The notes: generated from the letters alone by a model not told the origin. A stretch of DNA of 64,000 bases from Hyphomicrobiaceae bacterium (GCA_020637815.1 JACKJS010000002.1:569501-633500); one strand, 5' to 3'. Positions 17,293 to 26,408 are shown, counted from the first letter of the stretch. Program-made: numbers and translations.

Positions 17293-19026
17293 TTAGTCGC
17301 CGAGTGCGACGCCTTCGCGGCGGGGATCGGCGCCGCCTTCCAGCCCGTCGGGCGTCACCGCGATCACATGCAGTCCGCTCGTCATCGGCATGCGCTTCAC
17401 GTCATGTCCCTTGGCCGTTAGCGCCCCGGCAAGCCAATCCCAGCGGGCGTCGGTCTCGAGGAATACGCCGTGCGCCGTGCCGCCGAAATTGACGAGCGCC
17501 GCGGCCTCGGCCACATCCAAATTCCAATCGATCAGGGCAAAGATCGTCTTCAAGTTGAAGAGGATGATAGCCGGTCCGCCCGGCGAACCCAGCACATATT
17601 CGAGGGCGCCGTCGGGGCCGAAGATGATGGTCGGGTCCATGGAGCTACGCGGCCGCTTGCCGGGTTCAACGCGATTGGCGATGGCCGTGCCGTCTTCGTC
17701 CTTTGGCAGGAACGAAAAATCCGTCAGCTGATTGTTGAGCAGAAAGCCGCGCACCATGGTCCGCGCGCCGAATGCGGATTCGATGCTTGTGGTTAGGGAA
17801 AAGGCCTCGCCCCATCGGTCCACCACCGACACTTGGCTCGTGCCGCCTTTTTCCTTGGTGTGATCGCGGCCGAAGGCGCTCGGCGGCACGACAGGTGGCG
17901 TGCCTGCGGTGACTGTCTTTTGCGCGCGGGCAGGATCGATGAGGGCCTGGCGTCCGGCGAGATAGTCTTTGTCGAGCAGGCCGGTCACGGGCACGGGTAC
18001 GAAGCCGGGATCGGCGAGGTAGCGCGCCCGGTCGGCAAAGGCGAGGCGCTCGGCCTCGACGATCAGATGCACCGCTTCTGGGTTGAGCGGGGTGGCACGG
18101 AGGTCGAACGGTTCGACGATCCCCAACACCTGACTTACGGCCACCGCACCGGACGACGGCGGACCAGCGCCACAGACGCTGCGGCCGCGATAGGGCATGC
18201 AAACCGGACGGCGAGGCTCGGCATTGTAGTGCGCGAGATCGTCGGTCGACAGCGTGCCGGGCTTGCGCGGGTCGTTCTGTACGGTCTTGGCGATGTCCTC
18301 GGCGATGGCTCCCTCGTAGAAGGCGTCCGGGCCGTTGCGCGCGATGCTCTCGAACGTGTCGGCGAGTTCGGGATTCTCGAGGATGTAGCCGGTCGGCCTC
18401 GGCCGGTCGTTCTCGTCGAAGAAATAAGCGCGTGCGGATGGGGCGAAGCTGTTTGGATCGGTCTCGCGCAATACCGTGGCGAGCCGCGGCGAGACGGAGA
18501 ATCCCGCGCGGGCGAGCTTGATGGCCGGCTGGAACAATTCCTCCCAGGGAAGCTTGCCGTATTCGTCGTGGACGAGCTTTAGCGCGGCGAGGACACCCGG
18601 AACGCCGACCGACAGGCCGCTATGCATGGCCTCGTCGCGCGGCAGTGGCTCTCCATCCGCATCGAGGAACAGTTCGGGCGTTGCGCCGGCGGGCGCGGTC
18701 TCGCGGCCGTCATAGCTCGTAAGCGTTTGGGCGGCTGCGTCCCAATAGAGCATGAAGGCGCCGCCGCCGATGCCGGAGGATTGAGGCTCGACCAAGGTCA
18801 GGACCATCTGCGCGGCGATGCCTGCGTCGATCGCCGCGCCGCCTTTGCGCAGCATCTCGAGCCCCGCCTCGGCTGCAAGCGGATGGGCTGCGACGATCAT
18901 GTGCTCCTTGGCTTTGACGAGCGGCTTCGGCGTCAGGCCGCTTTCGCCTTCGGGCATGTCGAGAGCGAGCGCGGGGCTGGTTAGAAACAAGAACGCCGTG
19001 AGGACGATGAGAATCCGGGGTGACAT
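17293..19026 (-). CDS. ggt: gamma-glutamyltransferase (periplasmic, Ntn hydrolase)
   Basis: 577 residues from ATG 19026 with signal peptide MSPRILIVLTAFLFLTSPALA. Cleaves glutathione and other gamma-glutamyl compounds in the periplasm. The autoprocessing nucleophile is T396 in KGGTSQVSVVD, at the expected junction of large and small subunits; SGIGGGAFMLYWD, RETAPAGATPELF and SMDPTIIFGPDG, LGSPGGPAII are conserved. The gene lies between dnaE2 and thiO on the same strand. An ATG at 19038 would add four residues. Confidence 0.93.
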   Translation of the reverse strand: MSPRILIVLTAFLFLTSPALALDMPEGESGLTPKPLVKAKEHMIVAAHPLAAEAGLEMLRKGGAAIDAGIAAQMVLTLVEPQSSGIGGGAFMLYWDAAAQTLTSYDGRETAPAGATPELFLDADGEPLPRDEAMHSGLSVGVPGVLAALKLVHDEYGKLPWEELFQPAIKLARAGFSVSPRLATVLRETDPNSFAPSARAYFFDENDRPRPTGYILENPELADTFESIARNGPDAFYEGAIAEDIAKTVQNDPRKPGTLSTDDLAHYNAEPRRPVCMPYRGRSVCGAGPPSSGAVAVSQVLGIVEPFDLRATPLNPEAVHLIVEAERLAFADRARYLADPGFVPVPVTGLLDKDYLAGRQALIDPARAQKTVTAGTPPVVPPSAFGRDHTKEKGGTSQVSVVDRWGEAFSLTTSIESAFGARTMVRGFLLNNQLTDFSFLPKDEDGTAIANRVEPGKRPRSSMDPTIIFGPDGALEYVLGSPGGPAIILFNLKTIFALIDWNLDVAEAAALVNFGGTAHGVFLETDARWDWLAGALTAKGHDVKRMPMTSGLHVIAVTPDGLEGGADPRREGVALGD

Positions 19027-19085
19027 GCGGCGCAGCATATCCGGTTTCGCCGCGCTCGCCAGTCGCGCGTCTGTTAGCCGCGCTG

Positions 19086-22000
19086 TCAGTGAAAGTCGCG
19101 GGATTTGGGCAAGACGCGGGACTTGGGCAAGACGCGGGACTTGGGGATGATGCGGGCATCGCGCGGATGGCAGCGTGGGTGCCAGCGCGGATGACGGTCC
19201 TCGTCCTTGCGGCTTGGGTCGCCGCTCTCCGGACGTTTGATGTGATCGGCGGCGGCAACGGGAGGCATCAGGCCCGGTTCCGATTGCGAGGAGCGCCACG
19301 AACCGGGATCGGGCCTTCGCACCTCGTCGGCATTGGCGATCGCGGCCTCAAGTTCCGCACCGTCTTCGCCAAGGCCGTCTTCGCCAAGGCTGTCTTCGCT
19401 GAGACTGTCGAGCCAATGGTTCTTGTCCTCCAGCCGCCCGGCAACGACGTGAATAATGTCCTCGTGCCGCTGCACGCGGCCATGGATCACCACGAGCCGC
19501 GCGCCCATGACCACTTTGCGCATGCGCTCCAGAACCGTGGGCCAGATCACCGCGTTGGCGATCCCCGTCTCGTCCTCGATGGTCATGAACACCACGCCGG
19601 AGGCCGAGCCGGGCCGTTGGCGCACGAGGATGACGCCGCCGACGCTGACACGCGTGCCGTCCCGCATGGTCTTGAGCTGGGCGCAGGAGACGATGCGGGC
19701 GGCCGTGACCCGCGCGCGCAGGAACGTCATCGGGTGGGCTTTGAGCGAGAGCCGCAGCGTGCGGTAGTCGTTCACCACGTGCTCGGGCAGCGGCATGGCC
19801 GGGAGCGCGACCTCCGGCTCGCGCCCCGCCTCCGTGGCGTCCGCATGCTCGAACAGCGGCAGCGGGATCTCCTTGGGCAGGCCGCGCACCTCCCAGAGGG
19901 CCTGGCGCCGGTCGAGGCCGAGCGAGCGGAACGCATCGGCGCTTGCCAACTTCTCGATCCCGGCGCGGCCGATACCGCTGCGGCGCCACAGATCCTGCAC
20001 GCCGGCATAGGGGCGCTCGCGCCGCGCGGTAATCTGATCGGCATCGGCTTCGCGGAAGCCGTCGACCTGTCTCAGGCCTAGCCGAAGCGCGAATGTCTTT
20101 TGTTTGTCATGCCCGCGTAGGCGGGCATCCAGTAACCCCTGATCTTCGTTACCGGGATTGCCTGGGTTACTGGATCGCCCGGTCAAGCCGGGCGATGACA
20201 AAGAGACGGAGGACGGCTCCAGGGTGCAATCCCAATGGCTGTGATTGACGTCGGGGGCGCGCGCTTCGACGCCGTGTTCGCGCGCGCAGCGCACGATCTG
20301 GGCCGGTGCGTAAAAACCCATGGGCTGCGAATTCAGAAGCGCGCAGGCGAAGACGTCCGGGTAATGGCATTTGAGCCAGGACGAGACATAGACGAGATGG
20401 GCGAAGCTCGCCGCATGGCTTTCGGGAAAGCCGTATTCGCCGAATCCCTTGATCTGGTTGAAACAGCGTTCGGCGAAATCCGCCGGATAGCCGCGCGCGG
20501 TCATGCGGCCGACCATCTTCTCCTTCAGCGTGCCGATCGTGCCGCGCCGCCGGAACGTCGCCATGGCGCGGCGCAGCTCGTTGGCTTCGTCGCCGGAGAA
20601 TTTTGCGGCGACCATGGCAAGGCGCATGGCCTGTTCCTGGAACAGCGGAACGCCCATGGTTTTGTCGAGTACGCGATGGAGTTCGTCCGGCGGTCCGTGA
20701 TCGGGATGGGGCGAGGGAAATTCGATCCTCTCGGCGCCCGAGCGGCGGCGCAAATAGGGGTGCACCATGTCGCCCTGGATCGGGCCGGGCCGGACGATGG
20801 CCACTTGGATGACGAGATCGTAGAAACGGCGCGGCTTCAGACGCGGCAGCATATTCATCTGCGCACGGCTCTCGACTTGGAACACGCCGATGGAATCGGC
20901 GCGGCAGAGCATGTCGTAAACGGCTGGATCGTCCTGCGGTACGGTACCGAGCGTGACCTCCTCGCCGTAATGCTCTTTCAGAAGCGCGAAGGCCTTACGG
21001 ATGCAGGTGAGCATGCCGAGGCCCAGCACATCGACCTTGAGCAACCCCAGCGCGTCGAGATCGTCCTTGTCCCACTCGATGACGGTGCGGTCTTCCATGG
21101 CCGCGTTGCCGATGGGAACGAGCTCCGACAACGGCCCGCGCGTTAGCACGAAGCCGCCCACATGCTGCGACAGATGGCGGGGAAAGCCGATCAGCTCATG
21201 GGCAAGCGCGAGGCAGCGGGCCAGCAGCGGATCGGACGGGTCCAGCCCCGCCTCGCGCACATATTTCTCCGGCAGCCCCTTATTGCTCAGACCCCAGATC
21301 GTACCGGAGAGAACGGCAACCGTATCCTCCGATAGGCCGAAGACCTTGCCGACCTCGCGCACGGCCGAGCGGCCGCGATAGGAAATGACCGTGGCCGCCA
21401 GCCCGGCGCGGTCGCGGCCATAGCGCGCGTAGATATATTGGATCACCTCTTCGCGGCGCTCGTGCTCGAAGTCGACATCGATGTCGGGAGGCTCGCGGCG
21501 TTCCGGCGAGATGAAACGCTCGAACAGAAGATCGATCTCGGACGGATCGACATTGGTGATCGCGAGGCAATAGCACACGGCGGAATTCGCGGCGGAACCC
21601 CGGCCCTGACAGAGAATGCCGGCGCTCCGCGCGTAATGCACGATGTCGTGGACGGTGAGAAAATAGGGCGCGTAATCGAGCGCGGCAATGAGCGTGAGTT
21701 CCTTCTCGAGCGCGTCGCGGACCTTCTCGGGAATGCCGTTTGGAAAACGCCAAGCCGCGCCTTCCCAGGTCAGTTCTTCCAGATGGGTTTGCGGTGTCTT
21801 GCCTTGCGGAACCGGCTCGTCCGGATATTCGTATCTCAGCTCGTCGAGGGAGAAGCGGCACGCTTCCGCGATCTCGACAGTGCGCGCCAGCGCGTCCTCA
21901 TAGCCCTTGAAGAGGCGCGCCATCTCGGACGGCGCTTTCAGATGCCGCTCGGCATTGGCTTCGAGGCGAAGCCCTGCGTTGGCAAGCGTGCATTTCTCGC

Positions 22001-22712
22001 GGATGCAGGTGAGCACGTCCTGAAGAGGGCGGCGCATTGGGCTGTGATACAGCACCGCGCCGGTGGCGACGAGCGGGACGCGCGTGCGCTCGGCCATCCG
22101 CGCGAGACTTTCGATCCGCGCGCGGTCATCGCCGCGATAGGTGTGGCGCGCGGCGAGGTAGAGCGGCGTGCGCGGCGGCAGCGCGTCCTTGATGCGCCAG
22201 AGCTGCGCTTCGAGAGAACTGTCATGCCCGCGAAGGCGGGCATCCAGTAACGGTTTGTCTTCGTGATCGAGAGGGCGGTGGTTACTGGATCGCCCGGTCA
22301 AGCCGGGCGATGACGAAGACGGAAGCGCGATGAAGATCATCCCGTCCGCATGCTCCGCCACATCGTCAAGGAACAGAACGCAGCCGCCCTTCCCGGCGCG
22401 GCGCTGTCCGCGCGTCAGCAGGCGGCACAGCCTGCCATAGGCGGCGCGGGACGTGGGATAGGCGAGAAGAGACGGGGCGTCTTGCAGGACCAGCCGCGTG
22501 CCGACAATAAACGGGATGCCGCTTTCCTTCGCCGCGCTGTGGGCGCGGACCACACCGGCAAGCGTGTTCTCGTCTGCGACCGCGATCGCCGCGTGGCCGA
22601 GCGCTTTCGCCGTCGCCACCAGCTCTTCGGCGTGGGAACCGCCGCGCAGGAAGGTGAAATTGGTGGTGACGTCGAGTTCGGCATAGCGGGGGGGCGTCAT
22701 GGGCGCGGTCAT
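19086..22712 (-). CDS. dnaE2: error-prone DNA polymerase III alpha subunit (DnaE2/ImuC)
   Basis: 1208 residues. Translesion polymerase of the SOS mutasome. An N-terminal PHP domain (AELDVTTNFTFLRGGSHAEEL) is followed by the C-family polymerase core with PPDIDVDFEHERR near residues 408-420, and an OB-fold region (VGGVILVRQRPGS). Two palindromic 94-bp repeats are translated in frame, adding the sequences PGLTGRSSN...LLDARLRGHD at residues about 134-165 and 838-869. The C-terminus carries short tandem repeats (GEDGLGEDG and VLPKSRVLPKSR) beyond the conserved domain. The ATG overlaps the imuB stop (ATGA). Third gene of imuA-imuB-dnaE2. Confidence 0.95.
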   Translation of the reverse strand: MTAPMTPPRYAELDVTTNFTFLRGGSHAEELVATAKALGHAAIAVADENTLAGVVRAHSAAKESGIPFIVGTRLVLQDAPSLLAYPTSRAAYGRLCRLLTRGQRRAGKGGCVLFLDDVAEHADGMIFIALPSSSSPGLTGRSSNHRPLDHEDKPLLDARLRGHDSSLEAQLWRIKDALPPRTPLYLAARHTYRGDDRARIESLARMAERTRVPLVATGAVLYHSPMRRPLQDVLTCIREKCTLANAGLRLEANAERHLKAPSEMARLFKGYEDALARTVEIAEACRFSLDELRYEYPDEPVPQGKTPQTHLEELTWEGAAWRFPNGIPEKVRDALEKELTLIAALDYAPYFLTVHDIVHYARSAGILCQGRGSAANSAVCYCLAITNVDPSEIDLLFERFISPERREPPDIDVDFEHERREEVIQYIYARYGRDRAGLAATVISYRGRSAVREVGKVFGLSEDTVAVLSGTIWGLSNKGLPEKYVREAGLDPSDPLLARCLALAHELIGFPRHLSQHVGGFVLTRGPLSELVPIGNAAMEDRTVIEWDKDDLDALGLLKVDVLGLGMLTCIRKAFALLKEHYGEEVTLGTVPQDDPAVYDMLCRADSIGVFQVESRAQMNMLPRLKPRRFYDLVIQVAIVRPGPIQGDMVHPYLRRRSGAERIEFPSPHPDHGPPDELHRVLDKTMGVPLFQEQAMRLAMVAAKFSGDEANELRRAMATFRRRGTIGTLKEKMVGRMTARGYPADFAERCFNQIKGFGEYGFPESHAASFAHLVYVSSWLKCHYPDVFACALLNSQPMGFYAPAQIVRCAREHGVEARAPDVNHSHWDCTLEPSSVSLSSPGLTGRSSNPGNPGNEDQGLLDARLRGHDKQKTFALRLGLRQVDGFREADADQITARRERPYAGVQDLWRRSGIGRAGIEKLASADAFRSLGLDRRQALWEVRGLPKEIPLPLFEHADATEAGREPEVALPAMPLPEHVVNDYRTLRLSLKAHPMTFLRARVTAARIVSCAQLKTMRDGTRVSVGGVILVRQRPGSASGVVFMTIEDETGIANAVIWPTVLERMRKVVMGARLVVIHGRVQRHEDIIHVVAGRLEDKNHWLDSLSEDSLGEDGLGEDGAELEAAIANADEVRRPDPGSWRSSQSEPGLMPPVAAADHIKRPESGDPSRKDEDRHPRWHPRCHPRDARIIPKSRVLPKSRVLPKSRDFH
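19097..19147. repeat. 18-bp tandem repeat (three units) at the dnaE2 3' end
   Basis: Units at 19097, 19115 and 19133 read CGCGGGA(T/C)TTGGGCAAGA, the last partial. In frame they encode repeated LPKSRV at the extreme C-terminus of DnaE2, beyond conserved sequence. Confidence 0.85.
19361..19405. repeat. 15-bp tandem repeat (three units) inside dnaE2
   Basis: CGTCTTCGCCAAGGC occurs twice exactly and once degenerate. It encodes the repeated GEDGL/S segment in the variable C-terminal region of DnaE2. Confidence 0.8.
20106..20199. repeat. 94-bp REPIN-like palindromic element in dnaE2 (copy B)
   Basis: Two hairpin-forming half-elements face each other. The left half begins GTCATGCCCGCG and ends CATCCAGTAAC; the right half begins GTTACTGGATCGCCC and ends GGGCGATGAC. 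The outer ends and the CCAGTAAC/GTTACTGG inner ends are inverted. It is translated on the minus strand as PGLTGRSSN...LLDARLRGHD. Same length and layout as copy A; the centres differ. Confidence 0.9.
22221..22314. repeat. 94-bp REPIN-like palindromic element in dnaE2 (copy A)
   Basis: Same structure as the copy at 20106: left GTCATGCCCGCGAAGGCGGG hairpin, inner CCAGTAAC / GTTACTGG, right hairpin ending GGGCGATGAC. It lies between the PHP region segments FIALP and LWRIKDALPP of DnaE2, so it interrupts conserved protein sequence without breaking the frame. Confidence 0.9.
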
Positions 22713-24292
22713 GGGAACACCCCATGCAGAAACCAGCGCGGACGATCTTCATCCGGCTCTCGATAAAGCCCTTCGCGGAAGACCCAGTAGCGGCAGCCGT
22801 CCTCGTCCTCGATGCGGTAGTAGTCGCGCGTGCGCTGCCGTGCGCCGCCGTCAAGGGTGCGCCACCATTCGGGCGCGATGCGCTCGGGCCCTTCCGCTTT
22901 AACCACGCGCCGGTTGACGCGCCGCCAGGTGAAGCGTGCCGGCGGGCCTTCCGGGATCTCGGCCATGACGGCGAGGCTTTCCGGTTTTGCGAGCAGGAGC
23001 GGCGGGCGCGGCGGCTTTTGCGAGGCTTCGCCGTTCCAGGCAGGCAGTTTCGCGAAGGCGCTTCGCGTGTTCTGCGCAAGCTCCGGGATGTGGCTGTCTT
23101 GCGGGAAGAGACGCCGCACGGTGCGGGCGCTCAAACGGCTGACAAGCGCGTCGATCAGTTTCTCGGGGCCGGGCGTGCGGGCGGCTGCGCTCAAGCCGGT
23201 TTGCTCCGGGTGCAGATCTTCCACGGCGAGGGCCGCGAAGGTCATGAGATCGACCCCGTATCCCATATCGATCGTTTCGAGCTTCTCTTTGATGAGACGC
23301 ACGAGATGCGCGGGCGCGGAGGACGGCGCGCTCAAGCCGGCTTCGAGTGCGAGCGAGGACCCGTCCGTGCGCGCCGCCCACAACACCACGCGCCGCGCCC
23401 CGGCGCCGGCGCGCGTGAGCTTGCCGCAAAGTTCGTGGGAGAGGCGCTGAAGTCCGGCAAGGACCCCGTCATGAGAGATGAGCGGGTCGGCGAGGGACGA
23501 CCGGGCAACGAAATCCGGCGCGGGCAGGAGCGGGGCATGTTTTTCGCCGCGTGTGCCGAGCGCTTCGTCGAGGCGGCGCAAGACGCGTTCCGCTGCCTCT
23601 TTCGAATGAAAGCGCCGTTCGAGGCTGGCGCGCGGCAGATCGTAAAGCTGGCCGATGCGTTTCAGACCGAGCCGCCGCAGGAGGAGCGCGGTTTCGGGCG
23701 CAAGGCGCAAGGCTTCGATGGGGAACGGCGCGAGCGTTTCGGACAGCGTGCCGGGGGCGGCGATGCAAGGGGTGGTCCGCGCGAAGCGGGCCAGGGCGTG
23801 CGCGGCCCCCAGCGTTTCGGCGAGACCGAGCCGCACGCCGAGACCCGCCTTGGCAAGGCGGCGTTCGAGGTCGGCCAGGAGGCCGGGTTCGCCGCCGAAG
23901 AGATGGGCGATGCCGGTGATGTCGAGCCAGAGCCCGTCCGCGCCGTCCACGTTGAGAGAGGGACTGTAGCGGGACGACCAGCGGGCGAGAGCTTCCAGGA
24001 AGTCGGCATCCGCGCGCGGAGTGGCGGGAGCCGTGAGAAGCGCCGGGCAGATGGCGCGGGCATCGGCCAGCCGCATGCCGGGCGCCAGCCCCGCCTGCCG
24101 TCCGGACGCATTGACGGCGGTGAGGGTCAGCCCGTGTGTGTCGCTGCCGACAAGCGCGAAAGGCTTCTTAGCCGGTGGCGCTGTATGGCCGGCGCGCACG
24201 CTCTCCCGCGTCAGCCGCTCGATCGGGAGCTGCGGAAGCCACACGGAGAGCAGTCTGCGCGCCTCTGCCTGCGTTTTGGTGCTCTGGCTCAT
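22709..24292 (-). CDS. imuB: ImuB, Y-family polymerase-like mutasome protein
   Basis: About 527 residues from ATG 24292 (MSQSTKTQAEARRLL). ImuB is a catalytically inactive Y-family homologue that links ImuA and DnaE2 to the beta clamp. LSVWLPQLPIERLTRE at the N-terminus, the little-finger-like region and LDITGIAHLFGGEP are typical; the third segment keeps LDITG without a full catalytic acidic set. An in-frame ATG at 24307 adds five residues. The frame lies 3' of imuA and overlaps the extended imuA frame by about 125 bp. Confidence 0.93.
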   Translation of the reverse strand: MSQSTKTQAEARRLLSVWLPQLPIERLTRESVRAGHTAPPAKKPFALVGSDTHGLTLTAVNASGRQAGLAPGMRLADARAICPALLTAPATPRADADFLEALARWSSRYSPSLNVDGADGLWLDITGIAHLFGGEPGLLADLERRLAKAGLGVRLGLAETLGAAHALARFARTTPCIAAPGTLSETLAPFPIEALRLAPETALLLRRLGLKRIGQLYDLPRASLERRFHSKEAAERVLRRLDEALGTRGEKHAPLLPAPDFVARSSLADPLISHDGVLAGLQRLSHELCGKLTRAGAGARRVVLWAARTDGSSLALEAGLSAPSSAPAHLVRLIKEKLETIDMGYGVDLMTFAALAVEDLHPEQTGLSAAARTPGPEKLIDALVSRLSARTVRRLFPQDSHIPELAQNTRSAFAKLPAWNGEASQKPPRPPLLLAKPESLAVMAEIPEGPPARFTWRRVNRRVVKAEGPERIAPEWWRTLDGGARQRTRDYYRIEDEDGCRYWVFREGLYREPDEDRPRWFLHGVFP

Positions 24293-25241
24293 GACCGGCC
24301 TGCACATGGAAGCGAGCGCCCTCGCGTGGCGGGCTTTCTATTGGCCCTACCGCGCTCCGCGCTACTTGAGGGCTTGTTATTGGCCCTACCGGCCTCTGGC
24401 CTACTTGAGGGCTTTCTGTTTGCCCTATCGCGCGCTGGCCTACTTGAGGGTTTGTTGCACCGGCCCGGCTGCGTTCGAGGGAAAGGCGCCAGCAGGCGGT
24501 GCCGGGGGCGCCTGTATCGAAAGGGACATGGGCGCTTCCTTCCGTGGCGATGCGCCAGCGGGTGAGCGTGCCGGGGATGTTTGTCTCGCCATGACCGGTG
24601 AGGAGAAAACACGGAACTCCGGCGGCGCGCGCGGCAAGCCCGAGACGCCGGGCCGCAAGCGGGGTCTTGATCTCGGTCTGAGCCAGACACGCGCTCAGCG
24701 CGGCGCTTTTCAGCCCTTCTTCCAGAGCCCAGGCGGCCTCGTCCGCGCTGCGCGTTTCGACGATGAGGAAGCGCGCCGGATCGAGCCCCGCTTTCACGAG
24801 GCCAGGCCCGTAAGGGCGTCCCCATTCTTGCGCCTGACGTTGCGTCATGCACCACAGCACCAGACCCGGACCTTGCGCTTGGATCTCGGCGATCGCCGAG
24901 AGCGCAAGGCCAAGCCCTGCAGGCGTGTCGCGATAGGCATGAGGTTTGATCTCGTGCAGGCCTCCTTGGCGCAGGACGCTCAAGGGACCTTCCGGAGAAG
25001 AATTCGCGGTGCCGGAGGCCGTGGAAGGCGGCGTTAAAGAGCAGGCGGGACGGGAAGGGGCCGCACCCGGCGCGGGGGGGATGGCTAGGGACACGGGAAC
25101 CTGCTCGAGCATACGAATAGACGCACGTAGCTGCTCAATCAGGACCCTTCCCGTAAGGCCGCCTGCTCTTTCTTCAACGCCAGCCGGCGGAACGAGGGCA
25201 CTAAAATCGCCGTCTGGAACGTTGTTACGCATAACTGACAC
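24168..25241 (-). CDS. imuA: ImuA, SOS mutasome RecA-like protein with unusual C-terminal tail
   Basis: 357 residues from GTG 25241 (ATG 25232 is an alternative). The conserved ImuA part ends near LSLERSRAG at about residue 261, the usual family length. The remaining ~96 residues are not family sequence: first three 13-residue repeats of the type SPQVGQRPVGPIT encoded by a 39-bp minisatellite, then about 50 residues read out of frame over the imuB start. The tail therefore looks like read-through of a former spacer. The operon is preceded by a LexA box. Confidence 0.88.
   Translation of the reverse strand: MSVMRNNVPDGDFSALVPPAGVEERAGGLTGRVLIEQLRASIRMLEQVPVSLAIPPAPGAAPSRPACSLTPPSTASGTANSSPEGPLSVLRQGGLHEIKPHAYRDTPAGLGLALSAIAEIQAQGPGLVLWCMTQRQAQEWGRPYGPGLVKAGLDPARFLIVETRSADEAAWALEEGLKSAALSACLAQTEIKTPLAARRLGLAARAAGVPCFLLTGHGETNIPGTLTRWRIATEGSAHVPFDTGAPGTACWRLSLERSRAGATNPQVGQRAIGQTESPQVGQRPVGPITSPQVARSAVGPIESPPREGARFHVQAGHEPEHQNAGRGAQTALRVASAAPDRAADAGERARRPYSATG
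24332..24448. repeat. 39-bp minisatellite (three units) at the imuA 3' end
   Basis: Units at 24332, 24371 and 24410 share GGCTTN...TNGCCCTA...CTACTTGAG; a partial fourth unit follows at 24449. Period 39 is a multiple of three, so unit number changes would not shift the imuA frame. It encodes 13-residue repeats in the ImuA tail and lies just upstream of the imuB start. Confidence 0.9.
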
Positions 25242-25262
25242 TCCACTCGAATACGCCTTTTC

Positions 25263-25277
25263 GTTCCTGTTTTGTTC
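25263..25277. promoter_or_regulatory. LexA operator (SOS box) of imuA-imuB-dnaE2
   Basis: GTTC-CTGTTTT-GTTC is an exact match to the alphaproteobacterial LexA consensus GTTC-N7-GTTC. It lies 21 bp upstream of the imuA GTG, where bound LexA would block transcription. SOS control of this operon is established in other alphaproteobacteria. Confidence 0.88.
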
Positions 25278-25424
25278 TTACTCTTGAGTCGGGGATGAGT
25301 CAAGAAAGGCCGATGGAAGACGGCCCTATTCCGGCGCGGTCAGCGCGGAATGCCACGCTTGTGCCGCGAGCGCCGCACGGTCATGTAGACCTATTTGCGT
25401 AACCAACAAAAAGAGGAGTTCCGC

Positions 25425-26276
25425 ATGAGCCAGCCCCAAATACAGGGCCTTCTGGCATCCGAGTGGACGGCTGAACGCGGCAAGAAATGGCGCGATCAGC
25501 TTCCGAACATGGAAGCGACGCTCAGTGCCATCGATGCGCCGCTGATCGCCGCGCTTCGGCTCGATCGGCCGCTCAGGATCGCCGAAATCGGTTGCGGGGG
25601 TGGAAGCACCGCGCTTGAGATCATTCGTCAGGCTCCGGCCGGTACTTCCGTCCACGGCTACGACATTTCGCCGGATCTGGTGGAATTGGCGCGGACCCGT
25701 GTCGGCGCCGATGGCGGCATTTCCTTTCAGGTTGTCGATATGGGCACCGCTCCGGCTCCGGCGGAGCCTTACGACCGGCTGCTGTCGCGGTTCGGCATCA
25801 TGTTTTTCGAAGACCCGGAGAAGGCTTTCTCCAACCTCGCCTCCTGGCTTGCGCCGGGCGGGCGGTTCGCGTTCGCCGTCTGGGGCCCGCCAGCGCACAA
25901 TCCCTGGATGTCGAGTTTCCGCGATGTCGCGCTGCAGGTCCTCGACGTTCCGGCGCCCGATCCCGACGCGCCCGGACCGTTCCGCTATGGCGGCGGCGCA
26001 AAATTGCTCGCGCTTCTCGACACGGCCGGTTTCGGCGATCTCGAGATGCGCGATTGGCGGGGCATGCTTCCGCTCGGGGGAGGGCTTTCGGCGCCGGATG
26101 CGGTTGAGTTCGCATTCCGGGCCTTTTCAGTCGGTGATCTTCTGGCCGAGGCAGGCGAGCCCGCATCCAGCGAAGTGCGGCGCTTGCTGACGGAGCGCTA
26201 TGCCGTGCACGAGCGCGATGGGGCCGTCCGCATGGATGCGCGAGTCCATGTCGTTACAGGGTGCCGTCCCGTCTGA
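25425..26276 (+). CDS. class I SAM-dependent methyltransferase
   Basis: 283 residues from ATG 25425, preceded by AAGAGGAG. Motif I is IAEIGCGGGSTALEI, followed by a motif II-like acidic residue in GYDISPDLVELA and a post-I region VVDMGTAPAP, with LASWLAPGGRFAFAVW as motif III. The methyltransferase-11-like core with a C-terminal cap is typical of small-molecule methyltransferases. The substrate cannot be told from sequence. It is divergent from the SOS operon and 130 bp before a transpeptidase gene. Confidence 0.86.
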   Translation: MSQPQIQGLLASEWTAERGKKWRDQLPNMEATLSAIDAPLIAALRLDRPLRIAEIGCGGGSTALEIIRQAPAGTSVHGYDISPDLVELARTRVGADGGISFQVVDMGTAPAPAEPYDRLLSRFGIMFFEDPEKAFSNLASWLAPGGRFAFAVWGPPAHNPWMSSFRDVALQVLDVPAPDPDAPGPFRYGGGAKLLALLDTAGFGDLEMRDWRGMLPLGGGLSAPDAVEFAFRAFSVGDLLAEAGEPASSEVRRLLTERYAVHERDGAVRMDARVHVVTGCRPV

Positions 26277-26408
26277 CGGGATCGCCGCCACCGCACCCGT
26301 CGACGCAGGTCTTCCCGCTCCAGGACGCCTGTTTGGATTTCGCTAACCAGAATCGCCGCACAGTTCGGCCGGTACACTTCGGAAACGAAGCAGATCGAGG
26401 TTCTGGTT

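Noticed and set aside
22724..24565. 613-codon plus-strand frame opposite imuB
   Set aside because: Antisense to a well-supported gene, with arginine-glycine composition typical of complementary-strand frames and no motifs.
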